Assembly: GCA_965237985.1 (NCBI GenBank) | Contig: OZ250161.1 | Location: forward strand, 1-64,000 | DNA: 64,000 nucleotides | Reading direction: 5' to 3' | DNA from: G965212025 sp965237985 | GTDB taxonomy: Bacteria; Pseudomonadota; Gammaproteobacteria; Poriferisulfidales; Oxydemutatoraceae | Shown here: positions 47,688-55,790 of the stretch, piece after piece | How the letters are laid out: every line of letters starts with the position of its first letter | Numbering within the stretch: the stretch's first letter is position 1 | Translations under genes and position numbers: made by a program | Notes under the pieces: model-generated | Told to the model about the DNA's origin: nothing | Databases searched by the model: none | Seen by the model: only the letters and a program-made list of their open reading frames with translations

Positions 47688-49958
47688 CTATCCCCAATGC
47701 TCTTCGATATACTCGGCCAACTCGGTCCCGTGAAACTGATCTGTTTTGTTGCCCTGGCGAACCCAGAAATCTGTATGGTCTTTGCTATTTATCGGGCAGG
47801 TGAATACTGGCTTGGCAGACGCCGCAACCTCGACCCGACAGATGTCTTTCCCTTCAAGCTCGTGAAATTTGACTCGGCACAACGAGGGGGAGGGGCCGGT
47901 GATCTTGCCGGCTATTAGTTGCGTAAGGAAGAGCTCAAAACCGTCCCGGTTCGATTTGGACAGCGTGGCATAATCACTCTCCAGGCCAATGACGTTGCCG
48001 TCATCCGCAATGCCGACAACCAACGTGCCGCCCTCGCTGTTCATAAAGCCACTGATACTCTTGACGATGATCTGTTCGCTTTTCCCTTTCTTATCTGTCC
48101 CATGGCTCCACCGTGCGCGCTCTTTGAACTCCAGGACATTCGACTCACCGTCAGCGATAAGGTCGCGAATGGTGCTGGTTGCCTCGGCTTGCCCGGTTTT
48201 GCTGTCCCAGAGCCTCTGGAATCCATCGCGGACCACCTCACCGATCAACTTGCGCCGCTTCTCGCAAAATTCATCGTAGTTAAGCTGCTCCCAACCGACC
48301 GGCAGTGCGTGCCAGCGCATCTGTCGTTTCAACTGATCCTTGGGCATGTTCTTGGTCATCGTCGCCCAATACTCGGTAGGCGACTTGTCAGAAATCGCTA
48401 AATTGTCGGACCAATCTATGAAAGCCATATTAGCGATTGCGTTAATCCTGGCGATCTTCGTAATTTCCTGTCGCCTCAAGTGCGCCCTGGGATAGAGGTG
48501 ATGTCGCTCCATGTCCTTGACCGGAGTTACCAACGGATCGAGCATCGTTGAGACTTTGAGATCGGAAAACAGCATTTCGGCGTCCAGGATGTTCAGCGCC
48601 GCCCAGTACGCAGACAATGGTGGTGACTTGGGCGAGGAAGTGTCCAGTCGATTGGGCAGGGTGATTTCCCAGTAGTCCTTCGTGAAGGTGTCGCGCACGA
48701 TGCGATCTAGCGATTCGCAGAACCCATCCGCGTCACCGTTTTTCAGAGCGCGAATTCGATTGAGGTCCGCTTCAATTTGTGTCTCCGAAGAGCCGGTGTA
48801 GCGCCCCGTGCTATGTGCCATGAACCACCATCGCGCTATGACTTCCCGAAGCTTCTTGATCTCTATATTGAAGTCGCGGCGACCAGCCAACCACAAGATG
48901 TAGACGTACATCAGCGCGGTCTCAGATGACACCATTCGACTTGATCGGAATCCTGCTTGTAGCAGGCATCTCAGATATTCATGCCAGTTGGTCAGATCGA
49001 GCGTTGCCGCTTGCGCCTCTTGCAAGTTCGCGAACTGTGAGTCACGCCGTTCGGGGCTAAACTCACCGGTTTCCAGATCTTTGCCGCGAAGAATCGCATA
49101 CACGTACCGTAATCGGCCGCGTCGGAAGGCCAGGCCGACGGCGGCGCGAAGCATCTGGTCCGGGGCCGGTTTGATAAAATAATTGAATCCAGACGCGCCG
49201 TCAGTGCTTGGCATTTTGGCGGCTCGCGCAAAGGCTTCCAGCTCCCGACGGCCGTTTTCCCAGAAAACCGACATTAACGTCAAAATAAAATCGGCATTAT
49301 TGAGCTTAACCCCCTCACCGTTTATACGAACAAAAACTTCGGCCACATGTTCTTCGTCGACGGTTCGATCCAATTCAATCGCCTGAAACGGGTAGTTTTG
49401 CAGGTCTTTGAGTCGGTCAATGCTTTCTACCAGGCGATCTTTCTCCTCGTCGTCGAGTTTGACCTTTCTGTAGGCTTCGAGCTTGTCCAGGAATTTGTTG
49501 ACAAAGGTCAGAAATGATCCTTTGAACACTTCGGAAATATCAGGGATGAACTCGGGATCGTTGTCGACTGCCGCATCGGTCACTTCAAAAGTGTGATCCG
49601 AGGGTCTGAACGCCACGCGAATCTTGCTCTCGGTGTAGTCTTTCTGCACCACCGGTGTACCGGTGATAACGGCATACAGGGAGGTTAAACGTTGCTGTCC
49701 ATCAACGATCAGCAAAGCTGGCGCGGTCTGTTTGCTATCCGTCCCGATTTGCTTGGTGCCCGTGTCTGCGCCGGTGGACCAAAATAGCAAATAGCCAACC
49801 GGGAAGCCCTTGTACATTGAATCAAAGAGATCGCGAACTTGTGTGTTTGACCAAACAAAAGGTCGCTGAATATCGGGCAGCGCAATTTCGCCATGCTGTA
49901 TTCGGGACAACAGCCCGGCCAGGTTATAGCTTGTATTTTTGAATACGGTCACGGCCAT
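47688..49958 (-). CDS. DUF262/DUF1524 (GmrSD-like) protein fused to an AlbA_2 domain
   Basis: The product has 756 residues from the ATG at 49958, preceded by GGGAAGGA. The N-terminal DUF262 domain has the nucleotide-binding/hydrolysis motif VDGQQRLTSL near residues 84-93 and an early IALPDIQRPFVWS. A DUF1524-type HNH segment, HHLYPRAHLRRQE, lies near 482. The last 160 residues form a Schlafen/AlbA_2-type domain (ESNVLEFKERARW near 603, GFMNSEGGTLVVGIADDG). DUF262-DUF1524 proteins include the GmrSD type IV enzymes that restrict modified phage DNA; the C-terminal AlbA_2 addition is less usual. Probably a stand-alone defence gene. Confidence 0.85.
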   Translation of the reverse strand: MAVTVFKNTSYNLAGLLSRIQHGEIALPDIQRPFVWSNTQVRDLFDSMYKGFPVGYLLFWSTGADTGTKQIGTDSKQTAPALLIVDGQQRLTSLYAVITGTPVVQKDYTESKIRVAFRPSDHTFEVTDAAVDNDPEFIPDISEVFKGSFLTFVNKFLDKLEAYRKVKLDDEEKDRLVESIDRLKDLQNYPFQAIELDRTVDEEHVAEVFVRINGEGVKLNNADFILTLMSVFWENGRRELEAFARAAKMPSTDGASGFNYFIKPAPDQMLRAAVGLAFRRGRLRYVYAILRGKDLETGEFSPERRDSQFANLQEAQAATLDLTNWHEYLRCLLQAGFRSSRMVSSETALMYVYILWLAGRRDFNIEIKKLREVIARWWFMAHSTGRYTGSSETQIEADLNRIRALKNGDADGFCESLDRIVRDTFTKDYWEITLPNRLDTSSPKSPPLSAYWAALNILDAEMLFSDLKVSTMLDPLVTPVKDMERHHLYPRAHLRRQEITKIARINAIANMAFIDWSDNLAISDKSPTEYWATMTKNMPKDQLKRQMRWHALPVGWEQLNYDEFCEKRRKLIGEVVRDGFQRLWDSKTGQAEATSTIRDLIADGESNVLEFKERARWSHGTDKKGKSEQIIVKSISGFMNSEGGTLVVGIADDGNVIGLESDYATLSKSNRDGFELFLTQLIAGKITGPSPSLCRVKFHELEGKDICRVEVAASAKPVFTCPINSKDHTDFWVRQGNKTDQFHGTELAEYIEEHWG

Positions 49959-50208
49959 GGTGGCGTTCCTTCCCAATATTGATGTTATTTACGGAAGAGC
50001 TTGGGCGAACTATCGATCACGTCTGCGTCTCTGTCGTCCATCCGTTTCTTATAAGTGGATACGGTGAAGGAGCGCATGAAGCACTAAATGCGTCACTGGG
50101 TCCTCATGGGGATATTTTAGCACTTCAAGCTTCCTTTGTTTTTTTAGCATTTCGCCGTTCTCCGGCGGCAAACTTCTCTGGTTGCTGACCTATTCTAGCC
50201 GCGCGACC
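49959..50208. other. Intergenic region between DUF262 gene and broken gene
   Basis: The region holds a short open frame (49979-50188, 69 codons) with no recognisable family. It serves as the shared upstream region of two divergent genes. No clear promoter stands out. Confidence 0.35.
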
Positions 50209-50947
50209 ATGCTTGATCTGCGTATTGAGGATTCCATTGGTGCTGAGATAGCTAACCTGGACGACTGGGCAAAGCTCTACGACACGCTAAAACAGCGTCA
50301 CCACTGGAAGGAGCACCGCAGTACCTATTCAGAGCAGAGTTCATGCTAAACCAAAATGGTGGCGCCCATATTGCTGCACGGCCCCCCAGGCTTTGCATTG
50401 TTCGGTATCACTTGATAGAACAATACCGGAGCTCGAACTTAAATTTGACGACTTAGGCCCCGGCCGATTCCATGATTTAGGTATCTATGGCGAGACTGAA
50501 ATTGGTCAAAGCCTGTTTATTGGCAGCGAAGCCAAAGTTGACGAAACTTTTGGTGCTCCGGTACAGGAAACTTATCGGGCAGCGATGGGGCGGCAAAATT
50601 CCGGTGAATCAACGAACGCCCCGACACGGATCGAGAATTTTCTGTGCCAGAACTTCGGGTAATCGGACGTCGCCAGATTTGACGTTCGCTATCAGCTTTT
50701 ATATGCCACGGTGGGTACGTTGGCGGCGAAGGCGGATAGGGCGGTTATGCACAGACTCGTGTTCAGAACATCGCTCTACGACGAATCGATTGGCACAAAA
50801 AATTTTCGCGACTACAAGCATCTCTTGAATCTTGCTGGCAGCCAACCGATCTCGATTGCTGACCCCGGCCCGTCGGCGTACCGGTTGATGATTGATGGGC
50901 AGGAGCTCGTTTGCCTTTATGAATACGTTGACCTGTACCATCCCTAA
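50209..50947 (+). pseudogene. Uncharacterised island gene, multiply frameshifted
   Basis: Pieces in different frames join into one protein: MLDLRIEDSIGAEIANLDDW (from 50209), then MLNQNGGAHIAARP, then LDRTIPELELKFDDLGPGR with HDLGIYGETEIGQSLFIGSEAKVDE, and finally GTLAAKADRAVM with FRTSLYDESIG and ending YEYVDLYHP. The E-x-K arrangement in GSEAKVDE recalls PD-(D/E)xK-type folds, but that is only a suggestion. At least three indels separate the segments, so no full-length product is expected. Confidence 0.6.
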
Positions 50948-50955
50948 ATCCTGAG

Positions 50956-51042
50956 TGGTGCCCAAGGCGAGACTCGAACTCGCACATCCGTAAGGACACG
51001 GCGACCTGAACGCCGCGCGTCTACCAATTCCGCCACCTGGGC
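50956..51042 (-). tRNA. tRNA-Leu (CAG), intact
   Basis: A complete type II tRNA with CCA encoded. Acceptor GCCCAGG pairs with CTTGGGC. The D-arm region reads GCGGAATTGGTAGACGCG. The anticodon stem-loop is CGGCG TTCAGGT CGCCG (anticodon CAG). The variable arm is TGTCCTTACGGATGT, and the T-loop is GTTCGAGTC. It lies inside the right end of the island, 137 bp from the 5' half of the split tRNA-Leu that has the same anticodon, so decoding of CUG can be maintained. Confidence 0.95.
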
Positions 51043-51179
51043 TTAATCAAACAGCCTAAATATCAATCCAGCACTGAAACCGCATGTGTCACAAAAGTTA
51101 ACCCGGCAGACCCGTCCAAGGTCAACCACCGTTTGTAACCCCGTGATTTTATCCGTAAAAACCGACCCGAACTACTCAG

Positions 51180-51199
51180 CCCCACCAGCACCTGAAGCT
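51180..51199. repeat. Right copy of 20-bp direct repeat (putative att core)
   Basis: Minus-strand AGCTTCAGGTGCTGGTGGGG, identical to 33804-33823. Beyond it toward the island the sequence (CTGAGTAGTTCGGG) no longer matches a tRNA. Confidence 0.85.
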
Positions 51200-51228
51200 G
51201 GCGCGTCTACCTGTTCCGCCACCTCAGC
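51180..51228 (-). tRNA. tRNA-Leu, separated 5' half (5' end to anticodon arm)
   Basis: Minus strand: acceptor GCTGAGG, TG, D-arm GCGGAACAGGTAGACGCG, anticodon stem-loop CCAGC TTCAGGT GCTGG (anticodon CAG), then TGGGG, after which tRNA identity is lost. Joined at the shared 20 bp to the 3' half at 33763-33823, it gives a normal tRNA-Leu of about 90 bases with a fully paired acceptor stem. It lies on the rnr side, where a tRNA-Leu is expected. Confidence 0.85.
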
Positions 51229-51316
51229 CGGGTTCAAATTGCGTGGTCTCTGTTACTATGACCCAGAATCCCAGGAGCGATTTCGCAACAGGATCAAAGG
51301 GCTGCGTATATTTTAT

Positions 51317-51823
51317 TCAATGATTCTGGGAAATATCAACAGCCTGGATGGCAGCTTTTCTGAACTCCAGCGGACTGTCCACGCAGCCGACAGGTTTCAT
51401 GCCGCCGCCTTTCCCATGGATGCTGAGAGTGCCAAAATCGAAAATACGCCCGATGATGCCCTGTTTAATATGGAAACTTTCGACGCCAGCATGATTGAGC
51501 TCAAAAGTGTACCTGCTGATGAAACCGGTCTTGACGATCGTGCGCCGGTTCGTAACGGCCAGTTCTATCGATATTCTCGCAATAACGGCATTGAACAAAG
51601 AATAAGCACCGAGAAGCATGATGCCTGTGGCGACCCAAACCACCTTGTCGCCATAACTGTTCGAAGTTTCCCAGACCTCAGCCCCGTCCCAGACTTCAAG
51701 TGCGAGCAGGAGCGCAAGACCAGACAGCACCAGCAGCGTCCCCGGCACGTAAATGAACCAGTGTATGGATGCGCTGTAGGTGACCTTTTCACCGGGGACC
51801 AAATTGCTTGCAACATATTTCAT
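51317..51823 (-). CDS. Membrane protein with bacterial PH domain
   Basis: The 168-residue protein has two membrane segments near the N-terminus (WFIYVPGTLLVLSGLALLLAL and VVWVATGIMLLGAYSLFNAV). A YdbS/YdbT-like bacterial pleckstrin-homology segment follows (AVTNRRTIVKTGFISRYTFELNHAGVES shown in part: LAVTNRRTIVKTGFISR). The function is unknown. It is divergent from rnr across a 157-bp gap and lies outside the island repeats. Confidence 0.75.
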   Translation of the reverse strand: MKYVASNLVPGEKVTYSASIHWFIYVPGTLLVLSGLALLLALEVWDGAEVWETSNSYGDKVVWVATGIMLLGAYSLFNAVIARISIELAVTNRRTIVKTGFISRYTFELNHAGVESFHIKQGIIGRIFDFGTLSIHGKGGGMKPVGCVDSPLEFRKAAIQAVDISQNH

Positions 51824-51980
51824 CGGTCTGCGCCATGCGCAGTGTGATTATATTCAGGTCGACACCGGATGAGTAGCAAGGATTCTGATTTTGGTGCCAG
51901 TCCGGTTCCCTGCTTATGACTGATTTCGGGGTATCTGGCCGATTGTTGCTGGTGCGGAACTCATTTTTCGGCGCGTTTCT

Positions 51981-53924
51981 TTGAAACACACGGACTCATC
52001 GGATTGGCATAAAGGGGAGCTGGTCCTCGATCGTTCCGGCAAGGTTTTTTTACGTACAGCCGATGGTGAAGCCACTCTGATCCCGGTTCCCGGCAGGCTT
52101 TCCAAGGGTTTGTTGAAAAATGACAGGGTTTTGGCCAAATTTGATTTCCGGAAACATCGGTCGCCGCAACTGGTAGATCTGGAACTTGAATTCCGGGCAT
52201 TGGATTTCGTGGGTGTGTACAAAGGAAAAGGCTTTGTGGAACCGCTGTACAAAATCAACACGCGAGAAATGAGGGTTGTTCTCCGGGGTCATTTGAAGCC
52301 GCAAACTGGTGATGCGGTCCTTGTCCATGCTGCTACTGCCAGGCATCGTGGCGACAGGCCGGGTGGAGAAGTGGTGACGATCCTTGGTGACCGGCAAAAA
52401 GTGGGCAGCGAGGTTGAAGCGGCGGTACATGCTTTTGGCATACCGCATGTCTGGAAAGACCAAGTGTTGCACGAGGCGAACCTTGCGGCAAAGCGAAAAG
52501 ACCCGTTGAGCAACCGTGTCGACCTGCAGAAAATGGACTTCGTGACGATTGATGGTGAAGACGCCAGAGACTTTGATGATGCGTTTTATTGTGAAAAAAG
52601 TAAAAGCGGGTGGATTCTCTGGGTGGCCATCGCCGATGTGGCGAGCTACGTGAAATACGGGACCGAACTGGATGAAGACGCAGCGCAACGCGGGAACTCC
52701 GTGTATTTTCCGGGACAGGTTGTGCCGATGCTGCCTGCGGTTTTGTCCGACCAGCACTGTTCCCTGCGCCCAAAAGTAAAACGGCGGGTAATGGTTTGTC
52801 GCATGAATATAGCGACTTCAGGCATGGTGAAAGATTATTCCTTCATGCCGGCGTTGATTTGTTCAAAAGCTCGTTTGAATTACACGCAAGTGGGTCTTTT
52901 TCTCCATGAGTCCAAGCCATTGGCGGGCGCCAGCGAGAAGATTGCCGAGATGGTGCGAACGGCGCACGGTTTATACAAAAAACTGGCGGTTTTGCGTGAC
53001 CAGAGGTGGGCCTTGCAACTGGATACAGTGGAAGCGAAAATCTGGTTTGACAGCGAAGGAAAATTCCGAACGATTATGCCGGTGTCGCGCAACGACGCAC
53101 ATCGCCTGATTGAAGAATTCATGATCTTGGCCAATGTCGCCGCCGCGACTTTTTTGTCTGAAGCGAAACAACCGTCGCTTTACCGAGTTCACCAGGGACT
53201 CAAGGAAGATGCGGAGGAAAAGTTGAAAAGCTTTTTCAATCTCCGTGGCTTGACTTTCCAAGGGACAACGATAAAGGCGATTTCTGTGCTTTTGAAAGAA
53301 GCGATGGGGCGCGATGACGAGTCGGTCATTCAGATGTTCCTGTTACGCAATATGGCACGTGCTGTGTATCAACCAAAGCAGGATGCACACTTTGGACTGG
53401 CACTTGACTGCTACGCGCATTTCACTTCCCCTATTCGGCGTTATCAAGATTTATTGGTGCACCGCGCCATTCATCGAGTACTTGGTGGGGGAGCGTTTTT
53501 CCAGCAGAGTATAGAGAATCTCAAGGCGGTCGGCGCACATTGTTCGGCGACTGAAAGAACCGCTGACGAGGCGACGCGAAGCGTGGAAGATTTTTTCAAA
53601 TGCCTGAATTTGTCTCGTCACGTCGGGAAATGTTTCCAAGGCCTGGTTTCGGGGGTTCAGCCGTTCGGGCTTTTCGTGGAGATCCAGGATTTTTATGTGG
53701 ATGGTCTGTTGCATGTCAGGTCTTTACCGACCGACAGTTATTTTTTTGATGAGTCGGCGCATGGTTTGTGCGGACGCCGTAGCGGCACCGTTTACAGTTT
53801 GGGGCAACAGTTGCGGGTCGTGGTCGCGGCCGTTGATCCTGAGGAGCGGAGAATTGATCTGATGCTGGATGGGGTTGTGAGGCGTGACCGAAGAATGGGT
53901 TTCAGGCGACGCAGGAGATACTGA
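51981..53924 (+). CDS. rnr: Ribonuclease R, short N-terminus
   Basis: A 3'-5' exoribonuclease of the RNase II/R family that degrades structured RNA and acts in rRNA quality control. The product has 647 residues, against 813 in E. coli. Cold-shock domains occupy roughly residues 10-150, the RNB catalytic motif DGEDARDFDDAF lies near 187-198, and HFTSPIRRYQDLLVHR and a C-terminal S1 domain (VSGVQPFGLFVEIQDF) follow. The N-terminal helix-turn-helix of RNase R and the long basic tail are missing. The start is TTG; no in-frame extension upstream is evident. Location before rlmB supports rnr rather than rnb. Confidence 0.9.
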   Translation: MKHTDSSDWHKGELVLDRSGKVFLRTADGEATLIPVPGRLSKGLLKNDRVLAKFDFRKHRSPQLVDLELEFRALDFVGVYKGKGFVEPLYKINTREMRVVLRGHLKPQTGDAVLVHAATARHRGDRPGGEVVTILGDRQKVGSEVEAAVHAFGIPHVWKDQVLHEANLAAKRKDPLSNRVDLQKMDFVTIDGEDARDFDDAFYCEKSKSGWILWVAIADVASYVKYGTELDEDAAQRGNSVYFPGQVVPMLPAVLSDQHCSLRPKVKRRVMVCRMNIATSGMVKDYSFMPALICSKARLNYTQVGLFLHESKPLAGASEKIAEMVRTAHGLYKKLAVLRDQRWALQLDTVEAKIWFDSEGKFRTIMPVSRNDAHRLIEEFMILANVAAATFLSEAKQPSLYRVHQGLKEDAEEKLKSFFNLRGLTFQGTTIKAISVLLKEAMGRDDESVIQMFLLRNMARAVYQPKQDAHFGLALDCYAHFTSPIRRYQDLLVHRAIHRVLGGGAFFQQSIENLKAVGAHCSATERTADEATRSVEDFFKCLNLSRHVGKCFQGLVSGVQPFGLFVEIQDFYVDGLLHVRSLPTDSYFFDESAHGLCGRRSGTVYSLGQQLRVVVAAVDPEERRIDLMLDGVVRRDRRMGFRRRRRY

Positions 53925-54679
53925 TGAAACTGGCTTTTGGTGGCATCAACAGCGTCCTGGCTGCTCTGCGTGCAAAGCCTGGAGATATACAGGAAGCGTG
54001 GGTCTCAGGCACTGCGAAAGGGGAAAGAATTGCGTCAATACGAATGGCAGCAATGACTGCCGGCATTCAGTTGCGGATTAAAAATCGTACAGAACTTGAC
54101 CAGGCGGCGGGACATAAAAGCCATCAGGGGGTCCTTTGCTGGTGCGACCCGCCGGCAAGCCTGCCGGAAAAAACCTTGTTGACGCGTTGTGAGGCCTCAA
54201 AATCTGTAGCACTGTTGATTCTTGAAGGTGTGACCGATCCGCGCAATCTCGGCGCCTGCCTCCGGTCGGCAGAGGCCTGCGGCGCGACCGGGGTAGTGAT
54301 TCCGGCGGCCAGGTCAGTCGGGCTGACGCCTGCGGCAATGCGGGTTGCGGCTGGTTCGGCGCACCGGATGCCATTGGTCAAAGCAAAAAATCTGGCAAGA
54401 ATGATTCGGCATCTTAAAGAATCCGGGGTCTGGATGGTAGGATTGCGCCCCGAAGCTGCGCATAGTCTTTACGAACTCGATTGCCAGCGACCGATCGCTT
54501 TTATTCTGGGCTCGGAAGGGGACGGGATGCGCAGATTGACAACGGAACTTTGTGACCATCTGGTTTCTGTGCCAATGCATGGCGAAGTGGAAAGTTTGAA
54601 CGTTTCGGTCGTGGCGGCTTTATGTTTGTATGAAATGTGTCGGCAAAGGAGCTGGCAACGCACCGAAAAAGCTGGCTGA
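53924..54679 (+). CDS. rlmB: 23S rRNA (guanosine-2'-O)-methyltransferase RlmB
   Basis: A SPOUT (TrmH) family enzyme that methylates G2251 of 23S rRNA in E. coli. The 251-residue product has an N-terminal substrate-binding domain (GGINSVLAALRAKP), then motif 1 (LEGVTDPRNLGACLRSAEACG), motif 2 (FILGSEGDGMRRL) and motif 3 (VSVPMHGEVESLNVSVVAALCLYE). Its start overlaps the rnr stop (TGATG), so the two are translationally coupled, the standard rnr-rlmB pair. Confidence 0.95.
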   Translation: MKLAFGGINSVLAALRAKPGDIQEAWVSGTAKGERIASIRMAAMTAGIQLRIKNRTELDQAAGHKSHQGVLCWCDPPASLPEKTLLTRCEASKSVALLILEGVTDPRNLGACLRSAEACGATGVVIPAARSVGLTPAAMRVAAGSAHRMPLVKAKNLARMIRHLKESGVWMVGLRPEAAHSLYELDCQRPIAFILGSEGDGMRRLTTELCDHLVSVPMHGEVESLNVSVVAALCLYEMCRQRSWQRTEKAG

Positions 54680-54690
54680 CATCCAGATAA

Positions 54691-54720
54691 GCCGGAGAAG
54701 GCGACCGTCGTATCTCCGGC
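54691..54720. terminator. Hairpin between convergent rlmB and psd
   Basis: GCCGGAGA (54691-54698) pairs perfectly with TCTCCGGC (54713-54720), with an inner CGAC/GTCG stem. No T-run follows on either side, so it may work as a processing or pause structure rather than a classical terminator. It fits the position between two convergent genes. Confidence 0.4.
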
Positions 54721-54759
54721 GGCATCAGCGTTGAGGACTGAAGGCTTTGCTGCCTGTTG

Positions 54760-55731
54760 TTACGCTGTTTCTCCCGCCTTGTCGTGCAAATCACCTGCCG
54801 AAGCGCTGGTTTGCAACCGGGCGACGGCTTCTCCCATTTTTACCGGCATCCCGCTGCTGACTGCTGGTAAATGTGAAATGTCGGGGTTTGCCAACAGGCA
54901 AATAACACTGGAACCCAGGTTGAACCTCCCCATTTCTTCTCCCCGTTGCAAGTAAACATCATTTTTCTGTTGTTCGTACGAGGTATGTGAAACCCGCATG
55001 TTGGCAGGGGTGACCAGACCAGACCACACTGTTTCCATGGATGCCACTCCAATGGCACCGATCATGATGATGGCAAGAGGTCCCATGACGGTGTCGAAAA
55101 CAGCGATGACACGCTCGTTTCGCACATACAGATTCTTGATCATGTAGGTGCCGTATTCCTGGACACTGAACAGTCGCCCCGGGACATGAATCATGGTTTT
55201 CAATCTACCTGCGATTGGCATGTGCACCCGGTGGTAATCGTACGGTGACAGGTAAATCGTGTGATAGCTGCCGCCATCAAAAGTCGCAGCATGATCTTTT
55301 GAGCCGGCAAAAAGGTCTTGCAGAGAGTAAAACCTCCCCTTGGCCTGGAATAAGTCGCCATCTTCAATCTTTCCATACGCCAGAATGGCCCCATCACATG
55401 CGGCACACACAGACAGAGGGTCGGTGGATATTTTCCTTGCGCCAGGTTTCAGGGAGCGGGTAAAAAACTCGTTGAAACTGCGATAGCTTTCCGGATCAGG
55501 GTAAAGAGCCTCGTGCATGTCGACCCCCAGAAAGTTTATATACAGTTTGATCAGAGGGTCTTTCAACGGTGTTTCCAGCCGCGTCAGGCGGTATATCAGC
55601 CTGGTTATAAGATGGTGCGGCAAAAGATACAGAATTCCGATTTTTATTTTTTCCCAAACGGTTGTTCTTTCTGTTTCCACTTGTTTTTGGTCCCGGGCGA
55701 TGGCAACTGCCGAGTGCATTGCCGACTGCAT
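54760..55731 (-). CDS. psd: Phosphatidylserine decarboxylase proenzyme
   Basis: Psd makes phosphatidylethanolamine at the inner membrane and contains a self-made pyruvoyl group. The product has 323 residues from the ATG at 55731 (further in-frame starts lie at 55719 and 55806; the last would overlap aroC). It contains SFNEFFTRSLKPGAR, the conserved YLSPYDYHRVHMP and, near residue 270, the self-cleavage site as FNLGSSVI. Most bacterial enzymes have LGST here; the Ser that becomes pyruvate is retained. It is divergent from aroC. Confidence 0.93.
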   Translation of the reverse strand: MQSAMHSAVAIARDQKQVETERTTVWEKIKIGILYLLPHHLITRLIYRLTRLETPLKDPLIKLYINFLGVDMHEALYPDPESYRSFNEFFTRSLKPGARKISTDPLSVCAACDGAILAYGKIEDGDLFQAKGRFYSLQDLFAGSKDHAATFDGGSYHTIYLSPYDYHRVHMPIAGRLKTMIHVPGRLFSVQEYGTYMIKNLYVRNERVIAVFDTVMGPLAIIMIGAIGVASMETVWSGLVTPANMRVSHTSYEQQKNDVYLQRGEEMGRFNLGSSVICLLANPDISHLPAVSSGMPVKMGEAVARLQTSASAGDLHDKAGETA

Positions 55732-55790
55732 ACTATAGCAGATGAAGATTGCGGAAATTTGCTGCGTACAGCCTTTGTTACAATGCCAAA

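Larger units (their letters stand above)
33824..51179. mobile_element. Accessory island inserted in tRNA-Leu (about 17.4 kb)
   Basis: The segment lies between the two halves of one tRNA-Leu gene and between purA and rnr, which are neighbours around a tRNA-Leu in Pseudomonas-type genomes. It is bounded by the 20-bp direct repeat. The cargo consists of an IS481-like element and a second IS fragment, Fic, helicase, DUF4391, mod, rhuM, res, a DUF262 fusion, a broken gene and an intact tRNA-Leu. No integrase gene is visible, and neither end restores the split tRNA, so the element may be a decayed integrative element or the result of recombination between tRNA genes. The extent is inferred from the repeats. 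Confidence 0.68.

Noticed and set aside
33824..51179. Group I intron interrupting tRNA-Leu
   Set aside because: tRNA-Leu introns do sit in the anticodon loop, but the insert is 17 kb with many genes, and no conserved intron core was recognised.
33824..51179. Integrase gene for the island
   Set aside because: No tyrosine or serine recombinase motif (R-H-R-Y pattern or resolvase core) was found; the only recombinase is the IS481-like DDE transposase.
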